Counted from the first letter of the stretch, positions 1 through 8,925 are shown. The stretch: 64,000 nucleotides of DNA from Nitrosotalea sp. (GCA_025451075.1 JANWLA010000025.1:17193-81192), one strand, 5' to 3'. Translations and numbers: made by a program. Notes: generated by a model not told the origin, from the sequence alone.

Positions 1-1019
1 TGTCAATAAACAAAATAGCCGAAAAAGTAAAGACCCTGTATGGCAGTGGCGACTACAAGAACATTCATGTTGCAATAAATCACATGAGCAAGGATAAAAT
101 TGTTACACTGGAACAGGCCGGAAACACTTCAATTGCAAATATAAATTTTGAAAACTATTTGATAATAGATCTGCTGCTGGAAATGGAACTGAGGAAAAAA
201 AGAGATTTTCTAAAAAGCCGACAAGAGATGCAAATGCTCATGCTAGATCTTGATACGTATCTCTATGACCAAGATCTAATACACTCAGTATCTATAGCCA
301 ATCCAGGGCGTAATGCAAAGCTAAACAAGATAGAATTTCTTGTCCATCTAAAAAAATCAGACAACGGGGAAATGATTTATGAAACAAAACAAGGCATCTA
401 TGCAGTGCTAAATCGCTTGCAGATGGTTCACACTATGAAAATAGATGTATTGGTACTAGAAGACAATGATATTTCTTATCTTGTAAAATCAAATGAAGCA
501 AATCCTGTACGCGAAATGCTTTATGATAAAATTACCATATTTAATTCACAGAACTTTTGGCTCTGGATGAGAAAAGAAATCATAAAGGGAATGAAAATAA
601 AAATCGAGGAAAGCCAAACCCATCCGGCAAAGATGTCAGAAGAAGATTTGGTTTACAATCTGGCCCGATTTGGATATACAGAATTTGGCCCAACAGTAAA
701 GGCGGGAAGACAAATCTGCATAGAATACGTTATTGCATCAATAATGTCTCACAAAGATGCAAGGCGCATTGACGCTGTTGCAATAATTCTTGCAAAGAAC
801 ACAAAGGTGACAAATTATGACCTGTTACTGTTTATTGCACTAAAGTACGAGTTTGCTGGAAAGATGCTGGGCATCCTAAAATCATTGAGAAATCTTGTGG
901 CACACGCTAAAGTGGCAGTTGTAGAGCCAATGAGGCTACTTGGGGCCATGAATGTACAAGAAATAAAGGCTGATGAGAAGAGGATGAAGGATAGGCTGAA
1001 GCTATACCATGTCACTTGA
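1..1019 (+). CDS. Winged-helix / degenerate nucleotidyltransferase-like protein (5' partial)
   Basis: The reading frame is open from base 3, so the gene starts before the window; the ATG at 84 is internal. The first ~50 residues look like a winged helix-turn-helix (recognition-helix-like stretch, then a beta wing around KIVTLEQAGNTS). The middle (residues ~75-190 from the window edge) resembles a nucleotidyltransferase fold with IDVLVLED but lacks the GS...DxD catalytic signature, so it is probably inactive. The C-terminal ~130 residues are helical and unrecognised. It overlaps the next gene, a nucleotidyltransferase, by 11 bases, implying translational coupling. The arrangement (DNA-binding protein followed by nucleotidyltransferase) recalls AbiEi/AbiEii-type toxin-antitoxin pairs; that functional link is inference only. 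Confidence 0.75.
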   Translation, partial: SINKIAEKVKTLYGSGDYKNIHVAINHMSKDKIVTLEQAGNTSIANINFENYLIIDLLLEMELRKKRDFLKSRQEMQMLMLDLDTYLYDQDLIHSVSIANPGRNAKLNKIEFLVHLKKSDNGEMIYETKQGIYAVLNRLQMVHTMKIDVLVLEDNDISYLVKSNEANPVREMLYDKITIFNSQNFWLWMRKEIIKGMKIKIEESQTHPAKMSEEDLVYNLARFGYTEFGPTVKAGRQICIEYVIASIMSHKDARRIDAVAIILAKNTKVTNYDLLLFIALKYEFAGKMLGILKSLRNLVAHAKVAVVEPMRLLGAMNVQEIKADEKRMKDRLKLYHVT

Positions 1020-1527
1020 TAATACAAAACTATTGGATTTTCTTGGGGAAATTGAAAAGGAACTGACACACAAGATTGTGGTGGTGGCAATAGGGGGTAC
1101 TGCAATGACGCTTTTCAAGACCAAACCTTCTACAATTGACGTTGATTTTACAATACCGGATCAATACTATGATGATTTTTCTCGTGCAATGAAGATTGTA
1201 CGACCAGGGTTCCAGGTGGATCTGTATCGTGAAGGCATGGTGTTTGTCACGTCGCTACCCCCAGATTATCTGAAAAGAAGCAAACCTGTCCAAAAGACCA
1301 AACTGAAGAAAATAAAACTTTTGACTTTGCATCCTGTTGATATTATAGTTACAAAAATTGCCAGGCTGGATCAAAGAGATGAACAAGACATTGAATCGTG
1401 CATGAAAAAATTCAAGATAACTAGGAACCAAATTGTAAAGCGGGCAGGTCAAATTCCTTCACTTGTACATGATAAAACATTCCAAACTAATCTGAAAAAT
1501 TTTCTAAGAAAATTAAACAAAACCTGA
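1009..1527 (+). CDS. Nucleotidyltransferase (DUF6036/AbiEii-like)
   Basis: A 172-residue protein with the minimal nucleotidyltransferase signature: IGGTAMTLF at residues ~28-36 followed by the acidic strand STIDVDFTI. That is the GG...(S/T)xDxD pattern of DUF6036/AbiEii-like enzymes. The rest is alpha/beta with a basic C-terminus. It begins with an ATG inside the end of the upstream winged-helix gene (11-base overlap), so both are expected on one transcript. Such proteins transfer NMPs to RNA or protein in characterised toxins. The substrate here is unknown. It could equally be a housekeeping member of the family. Confidence 0.8.
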   Translation: MSLDNTKLLDFLGEIEKELTHKIVVVAIGGTAMTLFKTKPSTIDVDFTIPDQYYDDFSRAMKIVRPGFQVDLYREGMVFVTSLPPDYLKRSKPVQKTKLKKIKLLTLHPVDIIVTKIARLDQRDEQDIESCMKKFKITRNQIVKRAGQIPSLVHDKTFQTNLKNFLRKLNKT

Positions 1528-1650
1528 CATTTTTACAAAAGTGGGTCCAACATGGAAACCGCAATAGATATGATGTACCATCCAGTATTTTTGCACTAGA
1601 AGAATTCTACACCAATTTTTTAAACTATACTTGTACAGTACGTATGCAAT

Positions 1651-2562
1651 ATGAATTCTGAAAAAAATAAACTTACAGTACTTGAAGCTTACACAAGAGA
1701 TGTCGGACGAGGTATTGCACGCATAGACAACGAAACGATGGAGAAACTTGGGTTATCAAAAGGCAATATAATGGAAATTAAAGGAAAAAGAAGAACCGTT
1801 GCCCGATGCTTGTCGCCGCTTACTGGCAGCCAATTGGTAGTAGAACGTATGCAACTTGAGCAAGCCCGAAAACAAATGCACAAAACACATTTTGAAGAGA
1901 AAAATAATTCTAAAACAGGATTTGACTGGACTGGAAGAGATCCAGAATCTTACAAAGTTCCATTTGGAAGCATCAGAATAGATGGCCTGACAAGAAATAA
2001 TGCCGGAATTGCAATTGGAGATGCAGTACTAGTAAAAAAAATTCAATCTACAATAGCAGAAAAAGTTCTGGTTGCCCCTCTTGAATCCATTCCTCCAATT
2101 GATGAAAGATACTTGGCTGATGCTCTTGAATCAATACCTATGACAAAGGGAGATAACGTGATGATTCCTTATTTTGGAGGCAGGTTAACATTTCAAGTTG
2201 TAGACACAGAACCACCTGATGATATAGTAATTGATCAAAAAACTATCTTTACAATAATGAACAAAAATACTAACTCAGTGCATATAATGTCATCATTTGG
2301 TTATTCAATAAATCATATTGATTCTGAAAAACTAACAAAATTAAAGACAGATGTAGAACAATGCGAAAAGGAGTTGTCGGCAAAACAGGATGAGATAAAA
2401 AACGTCACTCGTAAGATGTTAAAAGAAAATCATAAGATGGAAGACATACACAAATTTCTAAATTCAAATAGAAATGAGAGTCTGATTTCTACATTTCAAA
2501 AATTATTGAATATGTATAGGCAATATGTGACAGAACTTGAAGCGGCGACTAGTAGAAAATGA
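1651..2562 (+). CDS. Stand-alone Cdc48/VAT N-domain protein without an ATPase domain
   Basis: Residues ~7-60 match the double-psi barrel of the Cdc48/VAT N-terminal domain (LTVLEAYTRDVGRGIARID, then KGNIMEIKGKRRTVAR). Residues ~105-200 match the rest of that domain (IRIDGLTRNNAGIAIGD, LAPLES-like VLVAPLES, and a Cdc48-2 subdomain VKGD-like MTKGDNVMIPYFGG). Between the halves is an insert of ~35 polar residues. After residue ~215 the chain becomes a charged coiled coil and stops at 303. There are no Walker A/B or AAA+ modules, whereas family ATPases exceed 700 residues. It could be an adaptor or competitor for Cdc48 cofactors; that role is inferred. Its stop overlaps the next start as ATGA. 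Confidence 0.85.
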   Translation: MNSEKNKLTVLEAYTRDVGRGIARIDNETMEKLGLSKGNIMEIKGKRRTVARCLSPLTGSQLVVERMQLEQARKQMHKTHFEEKNNSKTGFDWTGRDPESYKVPFGSIRIDGLTRNNAGIAIGDAVLVKKIQSTIAEKVLVAPLESIPPIDERYLADALESIPMTKGDNVMIPYFGGRLTFQVVDTEPPDDIVIDQKTIFTIMNKNTNSVHIMSSFGYSINHIDSEKLTKLKTDVEQCEKELSAKQDEIKNVTRKMLKENHKMEDIHKFLNSNRNESLISTFQKLLNMYRQYVTELEAATSRK

Positions 2563-4235
2563 AGACTCTACAGATTCTCATAATTGGAATTTTTGTCTTT
2601 TCTACATTGTTGTACATAAAACCAGTCCAGGCAGACAATGAAAATGGTGTTGTAATTGAAAATATTCAAACGCTTCCAACTGCAATCATAATTGGGCAGA
2701 CATTTAAGATAAATGCAACTCTGGTAAACAACTCCACACATCCGATATTTATTGAACATGGATCTTGTGGCTCTCCATTCTCTGTAACATTTGACAATCG
2801 CGTTGTGGTCCGAACAAACAATGTAACCTGTACGTTGCAACTAATTGAGCAAAGACTAGACCCGGGTACAAAAATTACATCTACTAGTCCCTACTTGGAT
2901 CTTACATACGTGGCAGCGCAAAATGGAACTGTAAATGCAACTGTAAATGCAACTGTAAATGCAACTGTATCATTTCCGTATAATGTTTGGAACCAAACTG
3001 CCCAGTCAAACACCCCAAAAAATATCTCAAAACAGTTTTCTTTTATGATATATCCTAAAACCCGAGTGCCAACATTATCGCCCTCTGGGAATCAGGCAAT
3101 TATTGATATAGCACTAGCTATACCTGATTTGCAAAAATGGTCTAATGACTGGCAATTTGACTCTATGGCATTTATGACTGCAAAAAATCAGCCAGGTAAT
3201 TGGCAATATGCAATTGTCTATCTAAAGGCGTCTTCTAGTAGTTCCATCATACCATGTGATAGCAATAACGATTGGAGTGCAATGGTGATGATAGACAGGA
3301 CAACAATGAAAGTAATTCAAGCAACATATCCTACCGTGGAATCACATAACTGTAATTATACTACCGGTGGTGGACCTAACACATATGGTGGCACAACACC
3401 CCTGATGGATACTCCATTACAACAATTCAAATCCGGAATTGCGGCAAACGATGTAAAATGCGGTGTTAATCTTAATCTGGTAATAAAATCTGAAGATGGT
3501 TCTCCAGCTTGTGTAAAACTTGATGTTGCATACATGCTCATAAAAAGAGGGTGGGCTGTTAGCGAATCAGCATATCCTGGAGGCGATGCACAATTTGTGT
3601 TACATACAAACTCTACAATAATACCAGCACACCTGCCACGCAGCTCAGGTCTTCAGATTCCATACTACCAACCATCACGAGTCATAAATTACAGCGGCTT
3701 TGATGGTATATACAATGAAACATTTCAGTTCCGTGGAACTCAACATGATTATGTTCTCAAGCCTGGAAGCACTGGAATTATAACATTCAAGCTTGAAGCA
3801 GTTTCAACAGAACAGCAAGGTCAGAGTTATCCAACATCACTTCCAAAATCTCTCAACCTGACAAACTATGCCATATTTTACCATGAAATAACAAGCCTTG
3901 AGGATCTTTCAAAGTATCCTGGAGTCACGTTTAGCGACAATGACCATCGTGGTGGCTTTACTGCATGCTCTATAGGACCTGCCAGTGGAGGTTCATGCAT
4001 AGGAGGTGGGTCAAGTCCCATTGAAGCATTTGTGACAGACCATCCTGGAGTAGACGTTTTGTTTGAGCCGCCATCAGAGGTGTTGCCGCTTGGCATGAAT
4101 GCAACATCACAGGTAGTTACAATGACGATAACTGCAGATAGTAATGCACCAAGGGGTACGTACCTGGTAATGCTACCTTCTATTGGTGTTGACTCGTTTC
4201 TTCTAACTGTGGGCGACCAGCCATACCATGAGTGA
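2559..4235 (+). CDS. Large exported protein with PLQQ...SPAC...RGW module
   Basis: A 558-residue protein. It has an N-terminal signal peptide (MKTLQILIIG..., likely cleavage after VQA near residue 25), many N-x-S/T sequons, and no C-terminal membrane anchor. Residues ~283-332 carry a compact module: TPLQQ, then a cysteine (VKCG), LVIKSEDGSPAC and finally LIKRGW. Three other proteins in this window contain it. Residues 123-137 repeat VNAT, encoded by a 12-base tandem repeat. The start overlaps the upstream Cdc48 N-domain gene by 4 bases, and the next gene follows within 10 bases, so it leads a run of exported proteins. The fold is probably beta-rich; the function is unknown. Confidence 0.85.
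   Translation: MKTLQILIIGIFVFSTLLYIKPVQADNENGVVIENIQTLPTAIIIGQTFKINATLVNNSTHPIFIEHGSCGSPFSVTFDNRVVVRTNNVTCTLQLIEQRLDPGTKITSTSPYLDLTYVAAQNGTVNATVNATVNATVSFPYNVWNQTAQSNTPKNISKQFSFMIYPKTRVPTLSPSGNQAIIDIALAIPDLQKWSNDWQFDSMAFMTAKNQPGNWQYAIVYLKASSSSSIIPCDSNNDWSAMVMIDRTTMKVIQATYPTVESHNCNYTTGGGPNTYGGTTPLMDTPLQQFKSGIAANDVKCGVNLNLVIKSEDGSPACVKLDVAYMLIKRGWAVSESAYPGGDAQFVLHTNSTIIPAHLPRSSGLQIPYYQPSRVINYSGFDGIYNETFQFRGTQHDYVLKPGSTGIITFKLEAVSTEQQGQSYPTSLPKSLNLTNYAIFYHEITSLEDLSKYPGVTFSDNDHRGGFTACSIGPASGGSCIGGGSSPIEAFVTDHPGVDVLFEPPSEVLPLGMNATSQVVTMTITADSNAPRGTYLVMLPSIGVDSFLLTVGDQPYHE
2928..2968 (+). repeat. 12-bp tandem repeat encoding VNAT sequons
   Basis: Three perfect copies plus a partial copy of actgtaaatgca lie inside the exported-protein gene. 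Each copy encodes T-V-N-A, giving a row of N-A-T sequons that are potential N-glycosylation sites. The repeat number could change by slippage without breaking the frame. Confidence 0.85.
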
Positions 4236-4245
4236 TGTTCAAGAA

Positions 4246-5496
4246 ATGAAAACTCTGCATCTTTCCATAATTGGAGTTTTTGTCCTGTCAATATCTGGTA
4301 TGATGTTTTATGGTTTTGCATACGCAGCATATGTTGGACCTGACTGCAATGAAAAAGATGTAGTCGGGTTTTCTCCAGTTACATCAAAGGTGGCATTCTT
4401 ATCAAATGAGGGCAATGCGCAACCGGATAATTTCACACTATATACTGTAAACAGCGACGGTACGGGCAACCTTGCAAAAATAAGCCAAGTTGTATCACAA
4501 ATGTCGCCTGTAGTCATATCACCAGATGGGAAAAAAATTGTGTTTTCATCCAATCAGAACGGAACAAACCCACTCTTCATTAGTGATATTGACGGAACGG
4601 GGTTGCGACAACTCACAAATTTTGCTGCATCTGCAATTAGTTTTTTCCCAAACAGCACCAAGATAATCTTTGGAAAAAACTTGCATGATGTGACGGGGTT
4701 TTCTAATATTTACTCGATAAACAATGACGGCACAAGTATTTTCTCAATCACTCATGATGATCAGGAAAAGTTTTGGACTGCCGCATCTGCCAATGGGAAG
4801 ATAATTGCGTACAGTATTGAAACAGGCATATACACCGATAAAGTATTTACAGCCAATACTGATGGTACAAACTTGCATTTTGTAACAGATGGCTCACTTT
4901 TTTCATATGAAAAACCTGTAATATCTGACAATGGCTCAAAAATAATATTTTCAAGATATACTGATACGCTAGATTATTTGTATGTGATAAATGCTGATGG
5001 TACTGGACTTGTTAACATTGGTCCCCTGAACCAACCATCGATTTCAGACAATTCCATAATGACACATGATAAGTCAATGACCTATTATTGGCCCATATTG
5101 AGAGTAGATAGTTCTACGATAATATTTCCTGAGAGAATAAATGGTACCATGCAAATCTTTGTCTCACATGATAATGGCAAAAATGTGATGCCTATAGTTG
5201 ACAACTCTTACTTTACAAAAAACTCTGATTGCACTATTCCATCTGACCTGGCACAATCCGTAAATCTCAAGACTGATTCGACGCCAAAAATTATATCGCA
5301 ACAAGCCCATCCTGGAAATAACACCGTATCAACATTACAATCGGAATTGGATGCAGAATATGCACAAACTACAGTTAGACAAGAAGCCGAGCAGAATAAA
5401 AAAGATGCAAGTGATGCAATCGTCTTAGCAGAAATTGGCATACCCATAGCTGCAAGTGTTTCACTTGCCATTTTCATATTTTCTAGAAAGAAATGA
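4246..5496 (+). CDS. Exported TolB-like beta-propeller protein
   Basis: About 416 residues from the chosen ATG. An ATG at 4228 would add six residues, but the one at 4246 (MKTLHLSIIGVF) aligns with the starts of the neighbouring exported genes and begins the signal peptide directly. The mature part has at least five PD40/TolB-type blades recognisable by repeats such as ISPDGKKIVFSS, DIDGTGLRQLT, NNDGTSIFSIT, NTDGTNLHFVT and NADGTGLVNIG. The C-terminus has a transmembrane helix (residues ~393-412) ending in RKK, so the propeller is probably tethered outside the cell. TolB-like propellers bind proteins or ligands; the partner here is unknown. Confidence 0.88.
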   Translation: MKTLHLSIIGVFVLSISGMMFYGFAYAAYVGPDCNEKDVVGFSPVTSKVAFLSNEGNAQPDNFTLYTVNSDGTGNLAKISQVVSQMSPVVISPDGKKIVFSSNQNGTNPLFISDIDGTGLRQLTNFAASAISFFPNSTKIIFGKNLHDVTGFSNIYSINNDGTSIFSITHDDQEKFWTAASANGKIIAYSIETGIYTDKVFTANTDGTNLHFVTDGSLFSYEKPVISDNGSKIIFSRYTDTLDYLYVINADGTGLVNIGPLNQPSISDNSIMTHDKSMTYYWPILRVDSSTIIFPERINGTMQIFVSHDNGKNVMPIVDNSYFTKNSDCTIPSDLAQSVNLKTDSTPKIISQQAHPGNNTVSTLQSELDAEYAQTTVRQEAEQNKKDASDAIVLAEIGIPIAASVSLAIFIFSRKK

Positions 5497-5969
5497 AAAT
5501 TCTACACTATTTCATAATTACAATTGCGTGTATAGTTTCAGTTTCTATGATATGGTATTTCACAAGTTATGATCCTACTCCTGTTACTAAAGAAAATGAT
5601 TTTGGAATCAACGCACTAGTCATTCATCGTCCTTTTCTAGGATGCTCAGTGGTGGAAAACTGTATTCATCCTGATTATTATCTTAAGATCAACTCTAATT
5701 CAAGCACATTTCTTACGGGATACAACATATGTGATGGAAACTCATGCATAAAGAAAGATAGACTGTTCATTTCATTGCCAGTAGTAGATGTTTTACATTC
5801 AAACTATCAAGAAATACCGTTACCAGATAATTTACCTTGGAAAGACGGGGATTTTGTTAACATAAAAGTAAAAGCACCTAGTGGTACGATGCTTGGCATT
5901 AGTATTTCATCTCGTAATGCAACAGTCTGGATTGATCTTGGGATGTCTGAAATAGTAAGGAGTTCTTAA
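5493..5969 (+). CDS. Small membrane-anchored/exported protein
   Basis: 158 residues with an N-terminal hydrophobic segment (residues ~5-24, FIITIACIVSVSMIWYF) followed by a beta-rich domain with several cysteines (GCSVVENC, CDGNSC). The start overlaps the stop of the propeller gene as ATGA, and the first codons (MKILH...FIIT) copy those of the neighbouring exported genes. No family was recognised. The paired cysteines suggest disulphides outside the membrane. Confidence 0.8.
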   Translation: MKILHYFIITIACIVSVSMIWYFTSYDPTPVTKENDFGINALVIHRPFLGCSVVENCIHPDYYLKINSNSSTFLTGYNICDGNSCIKKDRLFISLPVVDVLHSNYQEIPLPDNLPWKDGDFVNIKVKAPSGTMLGISISSRNATVWIDLGMSEIVRSS

Positions 5970-5970
5970 A

Positions 5971-6621
5971 ATGAAAACTCTGCATCTCTTAATCATAGCA
6001 AGTGCATCTTTGACTATTGCTTATCTTGTATCATTTCTTACATCTTCTAATCTTGTTGATGGGGAAATAATCTCAGCCCAGACAAACAAACTGATGTTTC
6101 ATTATGGGGAACCTATAACACTACAAATTCTTGATTTTAACACCTGGGTGGGTAAGGATATTTCAAATATTGAAAATACATATGCTGGAGATCCAAGTCC
6201 GTGTGGAGAAGCATATTTTGATTTTGTATTTTTAAAAGGAGACCATTCTGATATTAGAAATTATGACCAGTTGGTTTTGGCAAAAAACAACACGCTAAAC
6301 GTAAAGTGGGGAACTCCCTTTGATGTAATCATGTGTCCATACCTTGTTGAAAATATATCACATGTGATCATGGATCCTTTCAGTTCTCATGTTGCCATAT
6401 TCTTTGGCAATGGAAAAAATCCTAACAAAATTGATGAGAATTTGTTATCTTTTTCCAAATTAGATCATGTGTATGACAAAAAACCTTCTTACAAGCAAAT
6501 CTCTGCAAATACCACTCAAGAATATATTGGCTCACAAATAATCCCGTCTGGCAAGTATACTATAATTGCATTTAATCTGGCAGGAAAGATAAGCAAGCCC
6601 ATCTTAATTACAGTGGACTGA
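5971..6621 (+). CDS. Exported protein of unknown function
   Basis: 216 residues beginning MKTLHLLIIASASLTIAYLV, a signal peptide or anchor like those of the adjacent genes. The remainder looks like one beta-sandwich; FHYGEPITLQILDFN resembles the opening strands of macroglobulin-like domains. A cysteine pair (PCGE and IMCPYLV) is present. It begins one base after the previous stop codon, so it is in the same operon. The function is unknown. Confidence 0.8.
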   Translation: MKTLHLLIIASASLTIAYLVSFLTSSNLVDGEIISAQTNKLMFHYGEPITLQILDFNTWVGKDISNIENTYAGDPSPCGEAYFDFVFLKGDHSDIRNYDQLVLAKNNTLNVKWGTPFDVIMCPYLVENISHVIMDPFSSHVAIFFGNGKNPNKIDENLLSFSKLDHVYDKKPSYKQISANTTQEYIGSQIIPSGKYTIIAFNLAGKISKPILITVD

Positions 6622-6655
6622 AAATAATTTGAAAAACTAGACGAAACCTGCATCA

Positions 6656-6664
6656 TTCTTTTAA
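6656..6664 (+). promoter_or_regulatory. TATA-like box for the 6692 gene
   Basis: ttcttttaaa lies about 30 bases upstream of the ATG at 6692. This spacing fits leaderless transcription from that ATG and argues against the ATG at 6668, which would lie upstream of the expected transcript start. Confidence 0.45.
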
Positions 6665-6691
6665 ATCATGGTTATCCAGTACATCTCAATT

Positions 6692-8425
6692 ATGAGAACT
6701 AGATATTTTTTAATCATTGCAATTGTTCTTATGGTATCAATAATTTCCAATTCTGCACATGCCCAAACAAGTCCAATTTCTCTATCTATGCAAAAAGACA
6801 TGTATTATCCTAATGATGTTGTTGTCGTTAATGGTACTAGTGAGTCAAACCAGCTTGTTACTCTGGAGATAAAAAATCCCTTTGATAAATCCGTGTTTGA
6901 AAAATCTTTACTGCCTTCCGCAAAAGGTGCGTTTTCAATAACATATGTAGTTGATAGTTATCCTACAAGGGGAACATATGTTGTCACTGCAATACAAAAT
7001 TCTGCAACTAGCGCATCATACTTTGGGGTGTACACAAAACCTGCAATACGCCTTGAGGCCACCATGGACAAGATAAACTATGAAAACTCTGACAAAGCAA
7101 ACATTACGATACTTGACTTGGCAGAGTTTGTAATTGATATAAAAGTTCTAGACAATTCTCAGGTGCAAAAATTTGAAGATAAAATAACTACCGCACGTGA
7201 TGGCCATGCAGTATATCCTCTCAACATAACATCATATCCTGTAGGGGTTTACAATGTATTGGTTACAAGTAGTACTGGACAAATAAAGTTGGGTTTTTCA
7301 GTGGGATTGATGCCTATTGGTGGTCAGATATCTGTCAATACTGAAAAAAGCATCTATTCTATGGGGGATGATATCCTGATACTTGGTACAATTAATGCAA
7401 ATTCATTGGTTCACATATTGTTAACTGATTCTAATGGTACTCTAGTGAAATCTATTCAGACATACTCTGATAATACTGGGCATTTTACAATATCTGATCT
7501 AAAGATTCCTACAAATGCAGTACCTGGAAATTGGCAGATTGATGTATCAAGTGGAGTGAATCACCAAAGTTTGAGCATACAGGTGGTACGGTCTGTCTAT
7601 GGAGTCAGTGGTAATCCTGAAATTCATACCTATGGTCCAGGTGAGCCTGCTATTCCAATTCGTATTGATACTCCACTGCAACAATCTCTGCATGGTACTG
7701 CATCAAAAGATGTTCAATGCAAAGAAGGATTGCAACTAGCAATCAAATCAAAGGACAATTCTCCTGCATGTGTAAGTGATACAAGCATTGGCAGACTTGT
7801 CAGACAGGGTTGGTGGGCCTGGAATGACAAGGTGGGAGATACGGTAGTAAACACACCTGACAAAAGAGACTATGACAAGTCCTGTGGCATAACTGATACA
7901 ATGTCATCAATAATTGGGACCGGCGGATTTGTTAAAGATACACTGCCTCTTGATGGTGTCACTTATCCTGGTATGAACTTGACAGAACATGCAGGTGCCG
8001 ATATCCAGTTTGCAATCAAACCAAATTCTACTGCCCAGATTGTATTTGCATGTGATTTCAATCCATATCCTGGCGATATCTGTAAAGTTACATCAAAAGA
8101 TGTGTTTGCTACTACTAATCCTACAAAACCAGATGTCTCAATATCTGATTTGCTAAGTTCTCCTAGCATATTTGAGGTAGATAAAACCAAGATACGTACT
8201 GATGGCCCTCTATTGGGAGATTCTGGAGGTATGCAAGTAAAACTGATCAATGCCGAAGATCTCAATGATCATGTAGTAAAAGTAACGTATCAAATCATAT
8301 CAAAACCGACATCTCAAATAGGTAAATCATATCTTCTAAATTTCTGGTGGCATAGTGCAGTTGGGGTGACAGTGGGAAATGATTTGTACAATGGAACTGC
8401 ATTTTCTGGACCTCGATTTGGTTAA
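6692..8425 (+). CDS. Exported MG/Ig-like domain protein with PLQQ...SPAC...RGW module
   Basis: About 577 residues from the ATG at 6692. The ATG at 6668 adds eight residues before the signal peptide MRTRYFLIIAIVL...SAHAQ and conflicts with the TATA spacing. After the signal come tandem beta-sandwich domains of macroglobulin/Ig type (YYPNDVVVVNGTS at ~35, INYENSDKANITILD, YSMGDDILILGTI at ~220). Residues ~323-376 hold the shared module (TPLQQ, VQCKEGLQLAIKS, NSPAC, LVRQGW). The C-terminal third has further cysteines and no obvious membrane anchor. It sits in the same exported-gene run, but has its own promoter. It may be an adhesion or envelope protein; that is inference. Confidence 0.85.
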   Translation: MRTRYFLIIAIVLMVSIISNSAHAQTSPISLSMQKDMYYPNDVVVVNGTSESNQLVTLEIKNPFDKSVFEKSLLPSAKGAFSITYVVDSYPTRGTYVVTAIQNSATSASYFGVYTKPAIRLEATMDKINYENSDKANITILDLAEFVIDIKVLDNSQVQKFEDKITTARDGHAVYPLNITSYPVGVYNVLVTSSTGQIKLGFSVGLMPIGGQISVNTEKSIYSMGDDILILGTINANSLVHILLTDSNGTLVKSIQTYSDNTGHFTISDLKIPTNAVPGNWQIDVSSGVNHQSLSIQVVRSVYGVSGNPEIHTYGPGEPAIPIRIDTPLQQSLHGTASKDVQCKEGLQLAIKSKDNSPACVSDTSIGRLVRQGWWAWNDKVGDTVVNTPDKRDYDKSCGITDTMSSIIGTGGFVKDTLPLDGVTYPGMNLTEHAGADIQFAIKPNSTAQIVFACDFNPYPGDICKVTSKDVFATTNPTKPDVSISDLLSSPSIFEVDKTKIRTDGPLLGDSGGMQVKLINAEDLNDHVVKVTYQIISKPTSQIGKSYLLNFWWHSAVGVTVGNDLYNGTAFSGPRFG

Positions 8426-8434
8426 TGATGTGAA

Positions 8435-8881
8435 ATGAAGACCCTACACATTTCCATAATTCTGATTGTATCTGTTATCATTGCAACAAGTATCATTGTG
8501 GAATTTTTCGTACTGCATAACGAACCTGTCATGGTTTTACTATATCATGATTTGACAGTTGATGGACTAAAGGATACTTACAATATTGGAGAGCAGATTA
8601 ACTTTAAAGTCAAATTCAATGAAATGATAGGTAGCTGCACCCAGCCATATGTACTAGTCAAGAATCAGACCGGTCAAATAATATGGCAAAGCCCAGAGAT
8701 TGCACTACCGTGCTCTACTGATACCACGCTTCGCCATGGGCAAGGAGAATTTGAGTTTGGAGGCCCAGATCTTGGATATTTGAGAATCAATCAGACAGGC
8801 TCGTACTATATCCACATATTGTTTGTAAAAGAGATTGTAGAAAAAATTACTGTAATCAAGTCTAGTAATATGATACAATGA
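8435..8881 (+). CDS. Small exported or membrane-anchored protein
   Basis: 148 residues. Residues 1-25 (MKTLHISIILIVSVIIATSI) are a signal/anchor of the same type as the other genes in this run. The rest is a single beta-sandwich (LKDTYNIGEQINFKVKF, GSYYIHILFVKE) resembling a lone macroglobulin/Ig-like domain with two cysteines (GSCTQPY, LPCSTD). It starts nine bases after the preceding gene. Last member of the exported cluster. Confidence 0.8.
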   Translation: MKTLHISIILIVSVIIATSIIVEFFVLHNEPVMVLLYHDLTVDGLKDTYNIGEQINFKVKFNEMIGSCTQPYVLVKNQTGQIIWQSPEIALPCSTDTTLRHGQGEFEFGGPDLGYLRINQTGSYYIHILFVKEIVEKITVIKSSNMIQ

Positions 8882-8925
8882 AAAACTCTATACCATGATT
8901 AAAAAACAAATGAATCTTGGTCAAA

